Assembly: GCF_002954615.1 (NCBI RefSeq)
Contig: NZ_MSCJ01000003.1
Span: forward strand, 1,178,001 to 1,242,000
Source: Photobacterium angustum
Lineage (GTDB): Bacteria; Pseudomonadota; Gammaproteobacteria; Enterobacterales; Vibrionaceae
Reading direction: 5' to 3'
DNA: 64,000 bases
The position numbers and the translations under genes are program-made. Of this stretch, positions 34,842 through 44,480 are shown piece after piece (the stretch's first letter is position 1; every line of letters begins with the position of its first letter). Under the pieces are notes generated by a model, which was not told the DNA's origin, did not search any database, and worked only from the letters and a program-made list of their open reading frames with translations.

Positions 34842-36484
34842 TATTTACGGCCTCCAACTGGAATAGGATCTTTCGCTTTCTCATCACCAAACACTAATGA
34901 ATTTGGCTTTTCATTTAATTGACGAAGTACTGGTTGTAGTTCCGTCATGACTTGCTCAAATTGCGATAATGCACCTTGTAAATTTTGGTACGCTGCTGCA
35001 TTTGGGCTAAAGCCATTTAGAGTGTTTTGGATCTCTTTCAAACTCGCTTTGATATCAGACGGTAATGTCTGAGTATCTTTTTGCTTAAGAATACGATCAA
35101 GATCTTGTGTAACACGCGCTGCTGAATTCATTGTTTTCTCAGATGCCTTTAGAGTCGCAGTCATTGAATTCAATGTATCTTCTACAGGAAGCTTATTAAA
35201 TTTATTGAGTAAATTAGTTAGCTGCTTCTGCACTTCAGCAAGATCACCCGCTTTAGTTGGAAAGACTTCATAACCATCATATTTAGCCAGTTTTTCAGGT
35301 TTCTCACCTTTATAAACATCAGTGCCAATGTATAGCGCACCTGTTAATAAATTACCGGTTTTCAATGTTGCACGAAGTCCGTTCTTAAACTCTTTTTCAA
35401 GGTTTACACGTAAACTATCCAACGTACCTTCATCTGAATGGTTATATACTCGACCTAAATCGATACGTACCAATACAGGGATTTCTTCGCTTGTAAAACC
35501 TTCTTCACTGTTTGGTAAACGCAATGGCACTTTCTGTACTGTACCAATTTGAATACCGCGATATTCAATCGGTGCGCCCGCTTTCAAACCACGAATGGAT
35601 TCTTTAAATAGCATGACAAAATTTAAGCGCTTATCGTACATTTTCTCGTGATAATCTTGCTCGCTATCGAATAAACGGTAATGTTTCAATTGTTTATTCT
35701 GTACCACACCTTGCTCATCAGATGGTGTTTGGAATGTTACACCACCAGTAATTAACGATTCCAATGATCCAATCTTGACGTTAAAACCTTCAGCACTCAT
35801 TTGTACATTCATACCCGATTGCATAATGAACTTGCTGGTTGTGCGTACTAATCGATTATAAGGTTCAAAAATAAACAATTGGTAATTTGCTAGTTTACTA
35901 TTGATATCAAAGCTCGTTTTCTCAACGCGACCAACAGTAAAGCCGTCATATAAGACAGGATCACCAACACTCAATTTACCGGCTTCATGACTTGTCAGTA
36001 CAACACGTAACCCTTTCGCATCAGCAGGTGCAACAGGTGGTACTTCTAACGCTTCAAAATGATATTTATCATCTTTACCTTGGCCTGGTTGCATTTCAAT
36101 ATATGCACCAGAAAGAAGCGTATCTAAACCAGACACTCCCTCTTTGCCAATTCGAGGCTTAACAACCCAGAACTTAGTATCATTTTTCAACATACGCTCT
36201 GTATCGTTATCCATCTGCGCTGTCACTGTTATATAGCTATAGTCTTTACTTAGCTGAACTTTTGTAACAACACCGACTTTCACATTTAGAGATTTAATCG
36301 CGGTTTTACCCACTTCAATGCCTGAAGCATTAGGAAGGCGAATCGTTATTTCAGGCCCTTTACTATTAAGATATTGAACAAACATCCAAATACCAATAGC
36401 CAGAGCCACAACTGGAATGATCCAGATTGCAGATATTTGCTTCAGATTTTGTACTTTAGCCTCATTTGGCTGGTTATCACTCAT
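34841..36484 (-). CDS. pqiB: PqiB intermembrane lipid-transport protein (MCE tunnel)
   Basis: This periplasm-spanning protein has 547 aa, one N-terminal inner-membrane helix (about residues 17-36) and three MCE domains, each starting with the family pattern: PEITIRLPNASGIEVGKTAIK (about 49-69), VVLTSHEAGKLSVGDPVLYDG (about 161-181) and FVMLFKESIRGLKAGAPIEY (about 289-308). A long coiled-coil C-terminal tail (about 420-530) forms the tunnel toward PqiC. PqiABC maintains envelope lipid balance and paraquat-stress response in E. coli. Length equals E. coli PqiB (546). Confidence 0.93.
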   Translation of the reverse strand: MSDNQPNEAKVQNLKQISAIWIIPVVALAIGIWMFVQYLNSKGPEITIRLPNASGIEVGKTAIKSLNVKVGVVTKVQLSKDYSYITVTAQMDNDTERMLKNDTKFWVVKPRIGKEGVSGLDTLLSGAYIEMQPGQGKDDKYHFEALEVPPVAPADAKGLRVVLTSHEAGKLSVGDPVLYDGFTVGRVEKTSFDINSKLANYQLFIFEPYNRLVRTTSKFIMQSGMNVQMSAEGFNVKIGSLESLITGGVTFQTPSDEQGVVQNKQLKHYRLFDSEQDYHEKMYDKRLNFVMLFKESIRGLKAGAPIEYRGIQIGTVQKVPLRLPNSEEGFTSEEIPVLVRIDLGRVYNHSDEGTLDSLRVNLEKEFKNGLRATLKTGNLLTGALYIGTDVYKGEKPEKLAKYDGYEVFPTKAGDLAEVQKQLTNLLNKFNKLPVEDTLNSMTATLKASEKTMNSAARVTQDLDRILKQKDTQTLPSDIKASLKEIQNTLNGFSPNAAAYQNLQGALSQFEQVMTELQPVLRQLNEKPNSLVFGDEKAKDPIPVGGRK

Positions 36485-36514
36485 TTTCTGTTTCTCGTTA
36501 ATACTGGCTAGTGA

Positions 36515-37852
36515 CTACTGATTAGATTCAGTAGTGTTTAACTCTGAACCATGATTAATTTTACTTTTTTCACCCCAAAACACCCGAGGATCGAAGTTCA
36601 TTGCCGATAACATGGTAAACACCACCACTGTTGCAAAGCAGATTGCAGCAGGTCCAGGTGAAATAGCCATTAAGTTTTTCAACTGCACTAGTGCAACTAA
36701 TATCGCGACGACAAAAATATCAACCATAGACCAGCGACCGATAAATTCTGTCATACGATAGATTTTCAAACGTTTTACAGACTCTCGTGTTGAGTCATTC
36801 GGTTTTTTACCTGCGCAGTAATAAAGCCACGCTAACGCAAACATTTTTGCCATAGGAATGAAGATACTAGCAATAAAAATCACCAAAGCGATTGGCCAAG
36901 ACCCCATTTTCCACAACATCACCACACCACCCATGATAGTGGAACCTTCGGTTTGTCCTAGGCTTACGGTATACATCATAGGATACAAATTTGCCGGAAT
37001 ATAAAAAATAATCGAAGCAATTAAGTAAGCCCATGAATACTGCAATGAATGCGATGGATTGAAGCTATGAAGCTTGCTTTCACAGCGAATACATTTGGCA
37101 TGATGGCTATCTGGCAGAGGGTTTATTTGGTTACAAACATGGCATCCCACATGATTATTCGATAAATGTGTATCACCATCATGAACCCCCTCTAGGTGTT
37201 TCATTGCAAAGAACTGATCCCATAACCATGTTCGATCAACTAATGAAACACATTTTACAACCAAAACGCTGTAAATACAGAATGCCCAGAATGAGTATCC
37301 CATCCCAATATGCGCTAACGCTGAAATTTTAACCAAACTCACTAGTACGCCAATGAGAAAAACATCCACCATTAGCCAAGGTTGAATCTTAAATAAGATA
37401 CGACACAACAGCTTTATGGTTTTAGGATTCCCACTTACATACCCAATACGTTTAACATGCGCTGCACGGTAATAGAGGTACATTACCAACATGATGTAGA
37501 CCGCAGGAAAAACCAATACAGTTAACATCAACAATAATGCAAGAAAGCTATTTTCAAAATGTTGCAATGTTTCTGCTGCATTAAGCAGCATGATTTGTTG
37601 CCCCATTCCATTCACGCTAAATGAGAGAAAAGGGAAAGAAAGGCTGAGTATCAACATAATCAAACATGCAAGACCGTACGCTAAAGGGCGATGAAACGGC
37701 ATGATGATTCTTTTAGCTAAGGTATGCCCACAGCGAGGACAATCCGCCTTTTGTCCATCTTTGATATCTGGGATATCAACTACCAATCCGCATTCTTCGC
37801 AAGCGATCATCAATTCTGATGGAGTTTGTTGCTGTGGCGTTCGTGTTGTCAT
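36515..37852 (-). CDS. pqiA: PqiA membrane protein (Cys-rich, two four-helix halves)
   Basis: This inner-membrane partner of PqiB has about eight helices in two halves. Each half begins with a zinc-ribbon-like cysteine motif: CEECGLVVDIPDIKDGQKADCPRCG near residue 15 (spaced CxxC ... CxxC) and CHVCNQINPLPDSHHAKCIRC near residue 230. It likely moves lipids to or from the PqiB tunnel. From ATG 37852 it has 445 aa (MTTRTPQQQ...), close to E. coli (417). The frame extends to an ATG at 37909; neither start has a strong ribosome site. pqiB starts 30 bp downstream. Confidence 0.88.
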   Translation of the reverse strand: MTTRTPQQQTPSELMIACEECGLVVDIPDIKDGQKADCPRCGHTLAKRIIMPFHRPLAYGLACLIMLILSLSFPFLSFSVNGMGQQIMLLNAAETLQHFENSFLALLLMLTVLVFPAVYIMLVMYLYYRAAHVKRIGYVSGNPKTIKLLCRILFKIQPWLMVDVFLIGVLVSLVKISALAHIGMGYSFWAFCIYSVLVVKCVSLVDRTWLWDQFFAMKHLEGVHDGDTHLSNNHVGCHVCNQINPLPDSHHAKCIRCESKLHSFNPSHSLQYSWAYLIASIIFYIPANLYPMMYTVSLGQTEGSTIMGGVVMLWKMGSWPIALVIFIASIFIPMAKMFALAWLYYCAGKKPNDSTRESVKRLKIYRMTEFIGRWSMVDIFVVAILVALVQLKNLMAISPGPAAICFATVVVFTMLSAMNFDPRVFWGEKSKINHGSELNTTESNQ

Positions 37853-38131
37853 CGTTAATTTCTTTTTATCGCTATTCTTACTGAAATCGTATTGTGCTGT
37901 TGAATACATTTAATAAAGTTAAAACAGCGAGAGACAGTAAGAGTCGTGTTGCTTAGACAAAACCTAAACATACTAAATATAAACAGGCGCGTATTGTCTG
38001 TCTTCATTGCATTTAGAGCAAGAAACTTTAAGTTAGGAAAGTAAAAAAAGCCTTATTTTTAATGCAAATACAGATTTAAAACATCGTATTATAACAAGAA
38101 AATAATTGATATACGCAATATTTATGCGGAT

Positions 38132-38473
38132 TTAACTCAAATACAATTTTTCAGTATTTTTTGCACAGATAACATCATTTAAATGAATACCCTTAATGTC
38201 ATGAGTCCACCATGTTACTGTTACTTTCCCCCACTCTAAAACAAGGGTCGGATGATGAAATTCTTCTTCTGCTAATTGCGAGACTTTATTGCTAAACTCC
38301 CACGCTTGTTTGTAATTACTGAATTTAAATGTACGAGTTATACGATTTACACCGTTAGGACTAATAATTTGCCATTCAGGTAATGCCTCCATGTATTCAG
38401 CTAAAACTTCATCACTTAATTTTGGTGAACCTGAATGGCATGCTTCACATTTCAATTTATCTAAACTCGTCAT
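38132..38473 (-). CDS. phhB: Pterin-4a-carbinolamine dehydratase PhhB
   Basis: This enzyme regenerates the tetrahydropterin cofactor of phenylalanine hydroxylase by dehydrating the carbinolamine. The 113-aa protein contains the active-site motif EEFHHPTLVLEWGKVTVTWWTHDIKGIH (only partly needed: HHP, and H in THD). ATG 38473 is preferred because AAGGAA precedes it; the frame is open to 38506 but that would overlap phhA. It lies 13 bp after phhA on the same transcript. Confidence 0.92.
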   Translation of the reverse strand: MTSLDKLKCEACHSGSPKLSDEVLAEYMEALPEWQIISPNGVNRITRTFKFSNYKQAWEFSNKVSQLAEEEFHHPTLVLEWGKVTVTWWTHDIKGIHLNDVICAKNTEKLYLS

Positions 38474-38486
38474 TGATGGTTTCCTT

Positions 38487-39287
38487 TTAGGTAAAGATGG
38501 CAGCACGTAATCCTTTTCGCTGTGCTTCTGCTACCAACCCGAAAATATCTTGATTAGTAACTTGGTAAAGTTGCTCCATACTTTCCAGTACAAAATATTT
38601 AGGTTGTAATATGTCGATTCTATATGGCGTCCTCATTACTTCTATAGGATCGAACGCAACACGTTGCGGTATAGTACTGGCTGTCGCGTAATGTGTTTCT
38701 TGTGGCGATGATAAAATACCACCGCCATAGACTTGGTATTTACCATTTTGGTTTAGCAAACCAAATTCAACCGTAAACCAGTATAGCCTAGCTAAATAAA
38801 CTCTTTCCTCATGCGTCGCTTTTACACCGAGTTTTCCATAAAAATGCGTAAATTGTGCAAAATATGGATTGGTTAGCATTGCGCAATGTCCAAATACTTC
38901 ATGAAAAAAATCAGGCTCTTGCAAATAATCTATATCAGCCTTTGTACGAATAAAGGTGGCAACCGGAAATTGTTTGCGTGCGAGTAAAGAAAAGAAATGA
39001 TCAAAACTTATTAAGGCAGGCACAGCAACACATTGCCAACCCGTGGTATCAAGTAATACTCGGTTTATTTCTTTTAATTGAGGGATATGATCGCGAGGTA
39101 AATCTAATTCAGCTAAACCCGCTAAATACTCATCACATGCCTTGCCTTGCACGCAATGAAGTTGGCGAGTTATAAGATGATGCCAAATGGCATTTTCTTC
39201 TTCAGTCCAAGTAATAACCCCATTACGATCAACAGGCTTTGAGACATAGCAATGCCTTGTCGGATTACTACTCTGATTCTTTTGCAT
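38487..39287 (-). CDS. phhA: Phenylalanine 4-monooxygenase PhhA
   Basis: This iron- and pterin-dependent enzyme turns phenylalanine into tyrosine. The 266-aa single-domain bacterial form contains the iron ligands in FFHEVFGHCAML (H-x4-H) and the Glu in YWFTVEFGLL. PDFFHE and GGGILSSPQE are also typical. ATG 39287 is the first gene of the phhAB unit, divergent from hmgA. Length fits bacterial PhhA (about 260 aa). It starts the pathway completed by HmgA, fumarylacetoacetase and MaiA. Confidence 0.94.
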   Translation of the reverse strand: MQKNQSSNPTRHCYVSKPVDRNGVITWTEEENAIWHHLITRQLHCVQGKACDEYLAGLAELDLPRDHIPQLKEINRVLLDTTGWQCVAVPALISFDHFFSLLARKQFPVATFIRTKADIDYLQEPDFFHEVFGHCAMLTNPYFAQFTHFYGKLGVKATHEERVYLARLYWFTVEFGLLNQNGKYQVYGGGILSSPQETHYATASTIPQRVAFDPIEVMRTPYRIDILQPKYFVLESMEQLYQVTNQDIFGLVAEAQRKGLRAAIFT

Positions 39288-39449
39288 AATAGCCTCCGTT
39301 TTAGACTAACCACCAACCGACACTATTATTTTTATTATTAACTCTATAAATATTAGAAGTGATCCTCGTTATCAGCCATTTTTATCACTAAAAAACAGAC
39401 TTTAATGCCTAATTTGACTAACACTTAACCGGATTGATGATGCAAAAAA

Positions 39450-39467
39450 TGTAAACAAGAATGAACA
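39450..39467. promoter_or_regulatory. Candidate TyrR/PhhR-like box between phhA and hmgA
   Basis: TGTAAA-N6-TGAACA resembles the TyrR box TGTAAA-N6-TTTACA, with the left arm perfect and four of six positions right in the second arm. It lies in the divergent gap. PhhR/TyrR proteins are the usual activators of these genes, but the match is weak. Confidence 0.35.
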
Positions 39468-39557
39468 TCTTTAATTCTGCATCTTATCAATAATATTGCG
39501 ATTTCTGCACTTTCAACCACAGTTAAGTGATAGCAATAGTAAATAATGAGGCAAGGA

Positions 39558-40694
39558 ATGCATAAATGGTTTCAGTTTCCGATTATTGAAGGGCTATCAA
39601 GCAAACAAGCACATTGTGACTTACCCGAGGACAGTTTCGAACGTGAATGCGGTCGAGAAGGTTTTTTTGGCCCAGCAACGCACATGTACCATAAACATCC
39701 TCCTACAAGTTGGGTGTCATGGTGTGGCGAGCATAAACCAAGAGCTTTTGACGCTTTAGCTTTGCCCCAGGTCGGTAATACGCCTTGGGATGCACCATTA
39801 TTACTATCAAATAGCGATACCAAACTGCGTGTATGGCAAACCAATAAAAGTATGGATCATCTAGTGCGAAATGGTGACGGTGACGAATTATTGTTTGTTC
39901 ATCAAGGTAGTGGAGATTTGTATTGCGATTATGGTCATCTGCCTTTTAATGAAGGGGATTACCTTGTGCTTCCTCGCTCTACAACATGGCGAATTGAAAC
40001 GCCCAACACGGTTACTTTGTTGATGATTGAAGCAACCAATAACAGTTTTAAAAGTGTTGATCATGGGATTGTCGGTGAACATGCCCTCTTTGATCCCGCA
40101 ATACTTGAATACCCTAAAATCAATGCTGCATTTAAAGCACAACAAACAGAAGATAATTGGCAGGTATTCTTAAAAGCGCGTAACCAGATTAATACAATTA
40201 GTTACCCGTTTAATCCCTTAGATAGCATTGGCTGGAAAGGTAATCTAACGGTACTAAAACTTAATTGGCGTGACATTCGTCCACTCATGAGCCATCGATA
40301 TCACCTTCCACCATCAGCACATTCTACCTTTGTCAGTGATAATTTTATTGTATGTACCTTTGTACCTCGTCCCGTTGAAAGCGATCCTAACGCTTTAAAA
40401 GTGCCTTTTTTTCACAGTAACAATGATTATGATGAAGTAATTTTTTATCACCGTGGCGATTTTTTCAGCCGAGACAATATTAAACCCGGCATGATCACGT
40501 TTCATCCTTGTGGATTTCCACATGGTCCACACCCTAACGCTTTAATAAAAAGCCAACAAGCACCTAAAACATTTATCGATGAAGTAGCAGTAATGATAGA
40601 TACTCGAAACCCTCTCGATATTTCACCCAATGTTAGTGAGGTTGAATTACATAATTATGTGGCGTCATGGCAACGTCATCAACATCCTGAATAA
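39558..40694 (+). CDS. hmgA: Homogentisate 1,2-dioxygenase HmgA
   Basis: HmgA opens the homogentisate ring to maleylacetoacetate using Fe(II) and O2. The protein has two cupin-like parts: the first ends LLFVHQGSGDLYCDYGHLPFNEGDYLVLPR (about residues 115-145), the second contains FFHSNNDYDEVIFYHRGDFFSRD and GMITFHPCGFPHGPHP with His/Glu metal ligands. ATG 39558 (MHKWFQFP...) is chosen over 39546 because GAGGCAAGGA lies directly upstream. Length 378 aa, the shorter bacterial type. It heads the downstream catabolic operon. Confidence 0.9.
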   Translation: MHKWFQFPIIEGLSSKQAHCDLPEDSFERECGREGFFGPATHMYHKHPPTSWVSWCGEHKPRAFDALALPQVGNTPWDAPLLLSNSDTKLRVWQTNKSMDHLVRNGDGDELLFVHQGSGDLYCDYGHLPFNEGDYLVLPRSTTWRIETPNTVTLLMIEATNNSFKSVDHGIVGEHALFDPAILEYPKINAAFKAQQTEDNWQVFLKARNQINTISYPFNPLDSIGWKGNLTVLKLNWRDIRPLMSHRYHLPPSAHSTFVSDNFIVCTFVPRPVESDPNALKVPFFHSNNDYDEVIFYHRGDFFSRDNIKPGMITFHPCGFPHGPHPNALIKSQQAPKTFIDEVAVMIDTRNPLDISPNVSEVELHNYVASWQRHQHPE

Positions 40695-40717
40695 CAATAA
40701 AAGTAAGGATAACAACA

Positions 40718-41704
40718 ATGAAACTTGCTTCATTACAACAAAGTAGAGATGGAAAGCTCATTGTCGTTTCTCGCGATCTTAAATGGGCGGTATCAGCTCA
40801 ACATATTGCACCTACCATGCAATATGCACTGGACCATTGGACTGACGTCGAACCCATTCTTAATGATCTTTATCACGCACTAAATAGAAAAGTGCTTGAG
40901 CATAGTTTTGTTTTTCAGCCAATGCACTGTGCATCTCCCCTACCACGCGCTTTTCAATGGGCAGATGGTAGTGCCTACGTTAATCATGTTGAGTTGGTGC
41001 GCAAAGCAAGAGGTGCAGAGATGCCAAAAAGTTTTTGGCAAGACCCTTTAATATATCAAGGTATGTCAGATAAGTTTTTAAACCCTACACAGCCCATCGA
41101 AGTTGAAGATCTTAATTGGGGAGTTGATTTTGAAGCTGAAATAGCCGTTATTACAGATGATGTCCCTATGGCGACAAGCGTAAAAAATGCTGAGAAACAC
41201 ATTAAATTGTTAATGCTTGTTAACGATGTGTCGCTAAGAAATTTAATCCCAACAGAGCTGGCTAAAGGCTTTGGTTTTTTTCAATCTAAACCTTCATCGT
41301 CTTTTTCTCCTGTCGCGGTGACACCTGATGAGTTAGGCGAGTCATGGAAAGAGAACAAGGTCAATAATCGACTTTATGTTCACTTAAATCAGCAGCTATT
41401 TGGTAACCCCAACGCAGGTGTTGATATGACATTTAACTTTGCCCAATTAATTCATCATGCAGCCAAAAGTCGTCCATTAACCGCTGGCACTATCATAGGT
41501 TCAGGAACAGTTTCTAACGTAGATAGGTTATCTGGCTCTTGTTGTATTGCTGAAAAACGAATGCTGGAAATTATAGAACAAGGCGAGCCTCAAACTCCCT
41601 TCATGCAATACGGTGATAGCGTAAAAATAGAAATGTTTGATGCTGATAAACATTCTATTTTTGGGGCTATTGAACAAGCCGTTATTCCCTTTATTAAACA
41701 TTAA
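40718..41704 (+). CDS. fahA: Fumarylacetoacetase (FAH family)
   Basis: This enzyme cleaves fumarylacetoacetate to fumarate and acetoacetate. The 328-aa protein has the FAH core: FQWADGSAYVNHVELVRKARG (about residues 71-91), DLNWGVDFEAEIAVITDDVP with the metal-binding Glu/Asp pair, MLVNDVSLRNLIP, GFFQSKPSSSFSPVAVTPDE and AGTIIGSGTVSN. It lies 23 bp after hmgA and 36 bp before maiA, so a shared transcript is near certain. The order hmgA-fah-maiA is the classical one. Confidence 0.92.
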   Translation: MKLASLQQSRDGKLIVVSRDLKWAVSAQHIAPTMQYALDHWTDVEPILNDLYHALNRKVLEHSFVFQPMHCASPLPRAFQWADGSAYVNHVELVRKARGAEMPKSFWQDPLIYQGMSDKFLNPTQPIEVEDLNWGVDFEAEIAVITDDVPMATSVKNAEKHIKLLMLVNDVSLRNLIPTELAKGFGFFQSKPSSSFSPVAVTPDELGESWKENKVNNRLYVHLNQQLFGNPNAGVDMTFNFAQLIHHAAKSRPLTAGTIIGSGTVSNVDRLSGSCCIAEKRMLEIIEQGEPQTPFMQYGDSVKIEMFDADKHSIFGAIEQAVIPFIKH

Positions 41705-41740
41705 CTTCAAGTACATTCATTACTCACAGAGAGCTGAATT

Positions 41741-42370
41741 ATGGCATTTACCCTATATGATTACTTTCGCTCATCAGCCTCATATCGAGTAAGAATTGCC
41801 TTAAACATTAAGCAGTTAGATTATACCTGTGTGCCGATCTCGCTACTTGATGATCAACAAAACAGTCACCACTACAAAAACATTAATGCTACGGGCTTAT
41901 TACCTACACTTGAACATAACCAATGTTACATATATCAATCTCTCGCTATTATCGAATATCTTGAGCAATGTTATCCAACACCAAGTTTACTGCCTTGTAA
42001 CACCATAGAAAGTGCGCAATGCCGAGCCTTTGCGTTATCCATTGCCTGTGATATCCATCCGTTAAATAACTTACGTGTACTCAGATATTTAGAACGAAAA
42101 TTAACTGTTACAGCAGAACAAAAAAAACAATGGTATCACCACTGGATAGATCAAGGTTTTACTGCACTGGAACAGCAGCTTGCCAGTAACAATAACCCTG
42201 AAAAGTTCTGTTTTGGACTTGCCCCAACCTTAGCCGATATATTTTTGATCCCTCAAGTGTATAACGCCCGACGTTTTAATATTGATTTATCAAAATTTCC
42301 AATCATTAACGCCATAGAAAAACACTGTAACCAGCTTGAGCCTTTCATCAAAGCAGCACCTAATCTTTAA
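41741..42370 (+). CDS. maiA: Maleylacetoacetate isomerase MaiA (zeta-class GST)
   Basis: This 209-aa glutathione-dependent enzyme converts maleylacetoacetate to fumarylacetoacetate. The zeta-class signature is intact near the N-terminus: YDYFRSSASYRVRIALNIK (SSxSxRVR). TGLLPTLEHN and YQSLAIIEYLEQ follow. The C-terminal domain contains LAPTLADIFLIPQVYNARRF, typical of MaiA. It is the third gene of the hmgA operon, 36 bp after the fumarylacetoacetase gene and 47 bp before the acetoacetyl-CoA synthetase gene. Confidence 0.93.
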   Translation: MAFTLYDYFRSSASYRVRIALNIKQLDYTCVPISLLDDQQNSHHYKNINATGLLPTLEHNQCYIYQSLAIIEYLEQCYPTPSLLPCNTIESAQCRAFALSIACDIHPLNNLRVLRYLERKLTVTAEQKKQWYHHWIDQGFTALEQQLASNNNPEKFCFGLAPTLADIFLIPQVYNARRFNIDLSKFPIINAIEKHCNQLEPFIKAAPNL

Positions 42371-42417
42371 TTCTTCAGCAAAAATAGAGTATTTTAAGAA
42401 GGACGGAGAACATACTA

Positions 42418-44448
42418 ATGACTGATGATTATAAGCAATGTCTCTGGAAGCCAAGTCGAAAACGCATTCAAAATAGTTTGCTGTATCAATTTATGGTGCA
42501 GATCAGCGAACAACACAAACGTCTATTTCATGATTATACGCAATTGCATCGCTGGTCTATAAAACATAGTGACCAATTCTGGCAACAGCTATGGCAATTT
42601 TGCAATGTAATTGGCAACCAAGGTGAAAACATTGTCTATTGTCCAACACACAGCCCTATTCCCAATAAAGATCAACGCTGGTTTCCTGATGCCACGCTCA
42701 ATTTCGCCGAAAATTTACTTGCTTACAGCACGAAGCTAAGCCAACAAGATGCAATTGTTTTTTATAACGAACACAGTTTTAAAGATACAGATAAGCAACA
42801 TGCCCAACAGCGACTATCTTGGCAACAACTCCACCAGCAAGTAGCAATAGTCGCACAGTATTTACAACAACAAGGGGTACAAAAAGGCGATGTGGTTGCC
42901 GCTTACATGCCTAATATTCCGCAAACAGTTATTGCTATGCTAGCGACCACCTCTTTAGGTGCGGTATGGACATCCACTTCTCCTGATTTCGGAACTGAAA
43001 GTGTTGTTGAACGCTTTAGTCAGACCCGACCTAAAGTTATTTTTACTACCGATGGCTATATTTATAACAACAAAACAATAACCAGTTTAACCACATTGGC
43101 AGAGGCTTTATCTTCCCTTCCTAGTGTCAAAAAATTAATTGTTTATCCTTATATAAACCAAAATCCTATCGATAAACTACTGTTACAAAGTCCTTCCTTA
43201 CCTTCTCATATCACCGTGAGTACATGGCAAGAAATGGAAGATGTTATTCATTACCCTGATTTAACATTTACTTCTACGCCCTTTGATCATCCGCTGTATA
43301 TATTGTATTCATCAGGTACTACGGGGAAACCCAAGTGTATTATTCACTCTGTCGGTGGAACCCTATTAAATCACCTGAAAGAGCACCAATTACACTGCAA
43401 TATTAAACCTTCCGATCCCATTTTTTATTTTACGACTTGCGGTTGGATGATGTGGAACTGGTTAGTAAGTGGCTTGGCATCAGGCGCAACACTCGTATTA
43501 TATGATGGATCGCCTTTATCCCCAGATCCTTATCAATTGTGGAAAATGGCAGACAAAGAAAACCTACGCTTATTTGGCACTTCCGCCAAATATTTAGAGA
43601 CTATAGAAAAAATGCAAGTCACACCTAAGAATAACGTGACATTGTCACAACTTGCTGTCATTTGCTCTACAGGTTCAGTACTCGCGCCTGAGCAATTTGA
43701 CTATGTCTATAAGTACATCAAACAAGATATTCAGCTCTCATCAATTGCAGGCGGTACAGATATATGTGGTTGCTTTGCCATTGGCAATCCAATCGGTGCT
43801 GTGTGGCGTGGGGAATGCCAAGTAAAAGCCTTAGCGATGGACGTTAATGTATTTAATCAGGCAGGAGAAGCTATTTTTGATACATGCGGTGAACTTGTCT
43901 GTTGCAACAGTTTTCCTAATCAACCCATCGCATTTAGCCAAGATCCAAAGGGCGAAAAATATTTTCAGGCTTACTGGAATACCTACCCCAACACTTGGCA
44001 CCATGGCGATTATGTCAGTGTGTCTCATCACGGCGGACTCACCTTCTATGGGCGCTCTGATTCAATATTAAATCCCGGTGGTATTCGCATTGGCACCGCT
44101 GAAATTTATCGTCAAGTCAATCCGTTTCATGAAGTCATCGATTCTGTTGTTGTTGGACAGCAGCACCAAAACGATGTTCGAATCGTTCTCTTTGTTCAAT
44201 TACAACAAGATTTAACGCTCGATAATATCTTAATCAATCGTATCAACACGCAACTGCGCAATCAGTGCTCTCCCCATCATGTCCCCGCAAAAATTTTACA
44301 AGTTTCTGCAATTCCCAGAACTAAATCAGGGAAAATAGCAGAAAAAGCAGTGAGAGATGCCATCCACCAACGAAATGTTGTAAACACAAGTGCTATCGCC
44401 AACCCAGAAAGTTTAGAGCAGTATAAAAATAGATCAGACTTAGCGTGA
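42418..44448 (+). CDS. Acetoacetate--CoA ligase (acetoacetyl-CoA synthetase)
   Basis: This 676-aa AMP-binding enzyme activates acetoacetate with ATP and CoA. The P-loop-like motif is LYSSGTTGKPKCIIHS (about residues 300-315), the adenylate motif is LFGTSAKYLETI and GSVLAPEQFDY, and the C-terminal hinge is FYGRSDSILNPGGIRIG with the catalytic Lys near the end in PRTKSGKIAEKAV. The N-terminal WFPDATLNFAENLL is diagnostic of acetoacetyl-CoA synthetases rather than acetyl-CoA synthetases. It follows maiA, so it disposes of the acetoacetate made by the tyrosine pathway. Confidence 0.9.
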   Translation: MTDDYKQCLWKPSRKRIQNSLLYQFMVQISEQHKRLFHDYTQLHRWSIKHSDQFWQQLWQFCNVIGNQGENIVYCPTHSPIPNKDQRWFPDATLNFAENLLAYSTKLSQQDAIVFYNEHSFKDTDKQHAQQRLSWQQLHQQVAIVAQYLQQQGVQKGDVVAAYMPNIPQTVIAMLATTSLGAVWTSTSPDFGTESVVERFSQTRPKVIFTTDGYIYNNKTITSLTTLAEALSSLPSVKKLIVYPYINQNPIDKLLLQSPSLPSHITVSTWQEMEDVIHYPDLTFTSTPFDHPLYILYSSGTTGKPKCIIHSVGGTLLNHLKEHQLHCNIKPSDPIFYFTTCGWMMWNWLVSGLASGATLVLYDGSPLSPDPYQLWKMADKENLRLFGTSAKYLETIEKMQVTPKNNVTLSQLAVICSTGSVLAPEQFDYVYKYIKQDIQLSSIAGGTDICGCFAIGNPIGAVWRGECQVKALAMDVNVFNQAGEAIFDTCGELVCCNSFPNQPIAFSQDPKGEKYFQAYWNTYPNTWHHGDYVSVSHHGGLTFYGRSDSILNPGGIRIGTAEIYRQVNPFHEVIDSVVVGQQHQNDVRIVLFVQLQQDLTLDNILINRINTQLRNQCSPHHVPAKILQVSAIPRTKSGKIAEKAVRDAIHQRNVVNTSAIANPESLEQYKNRSDLA

Positions 44449-44480
44449 TAATACGCACAAGAAATAGGTAAGTTAATCTT

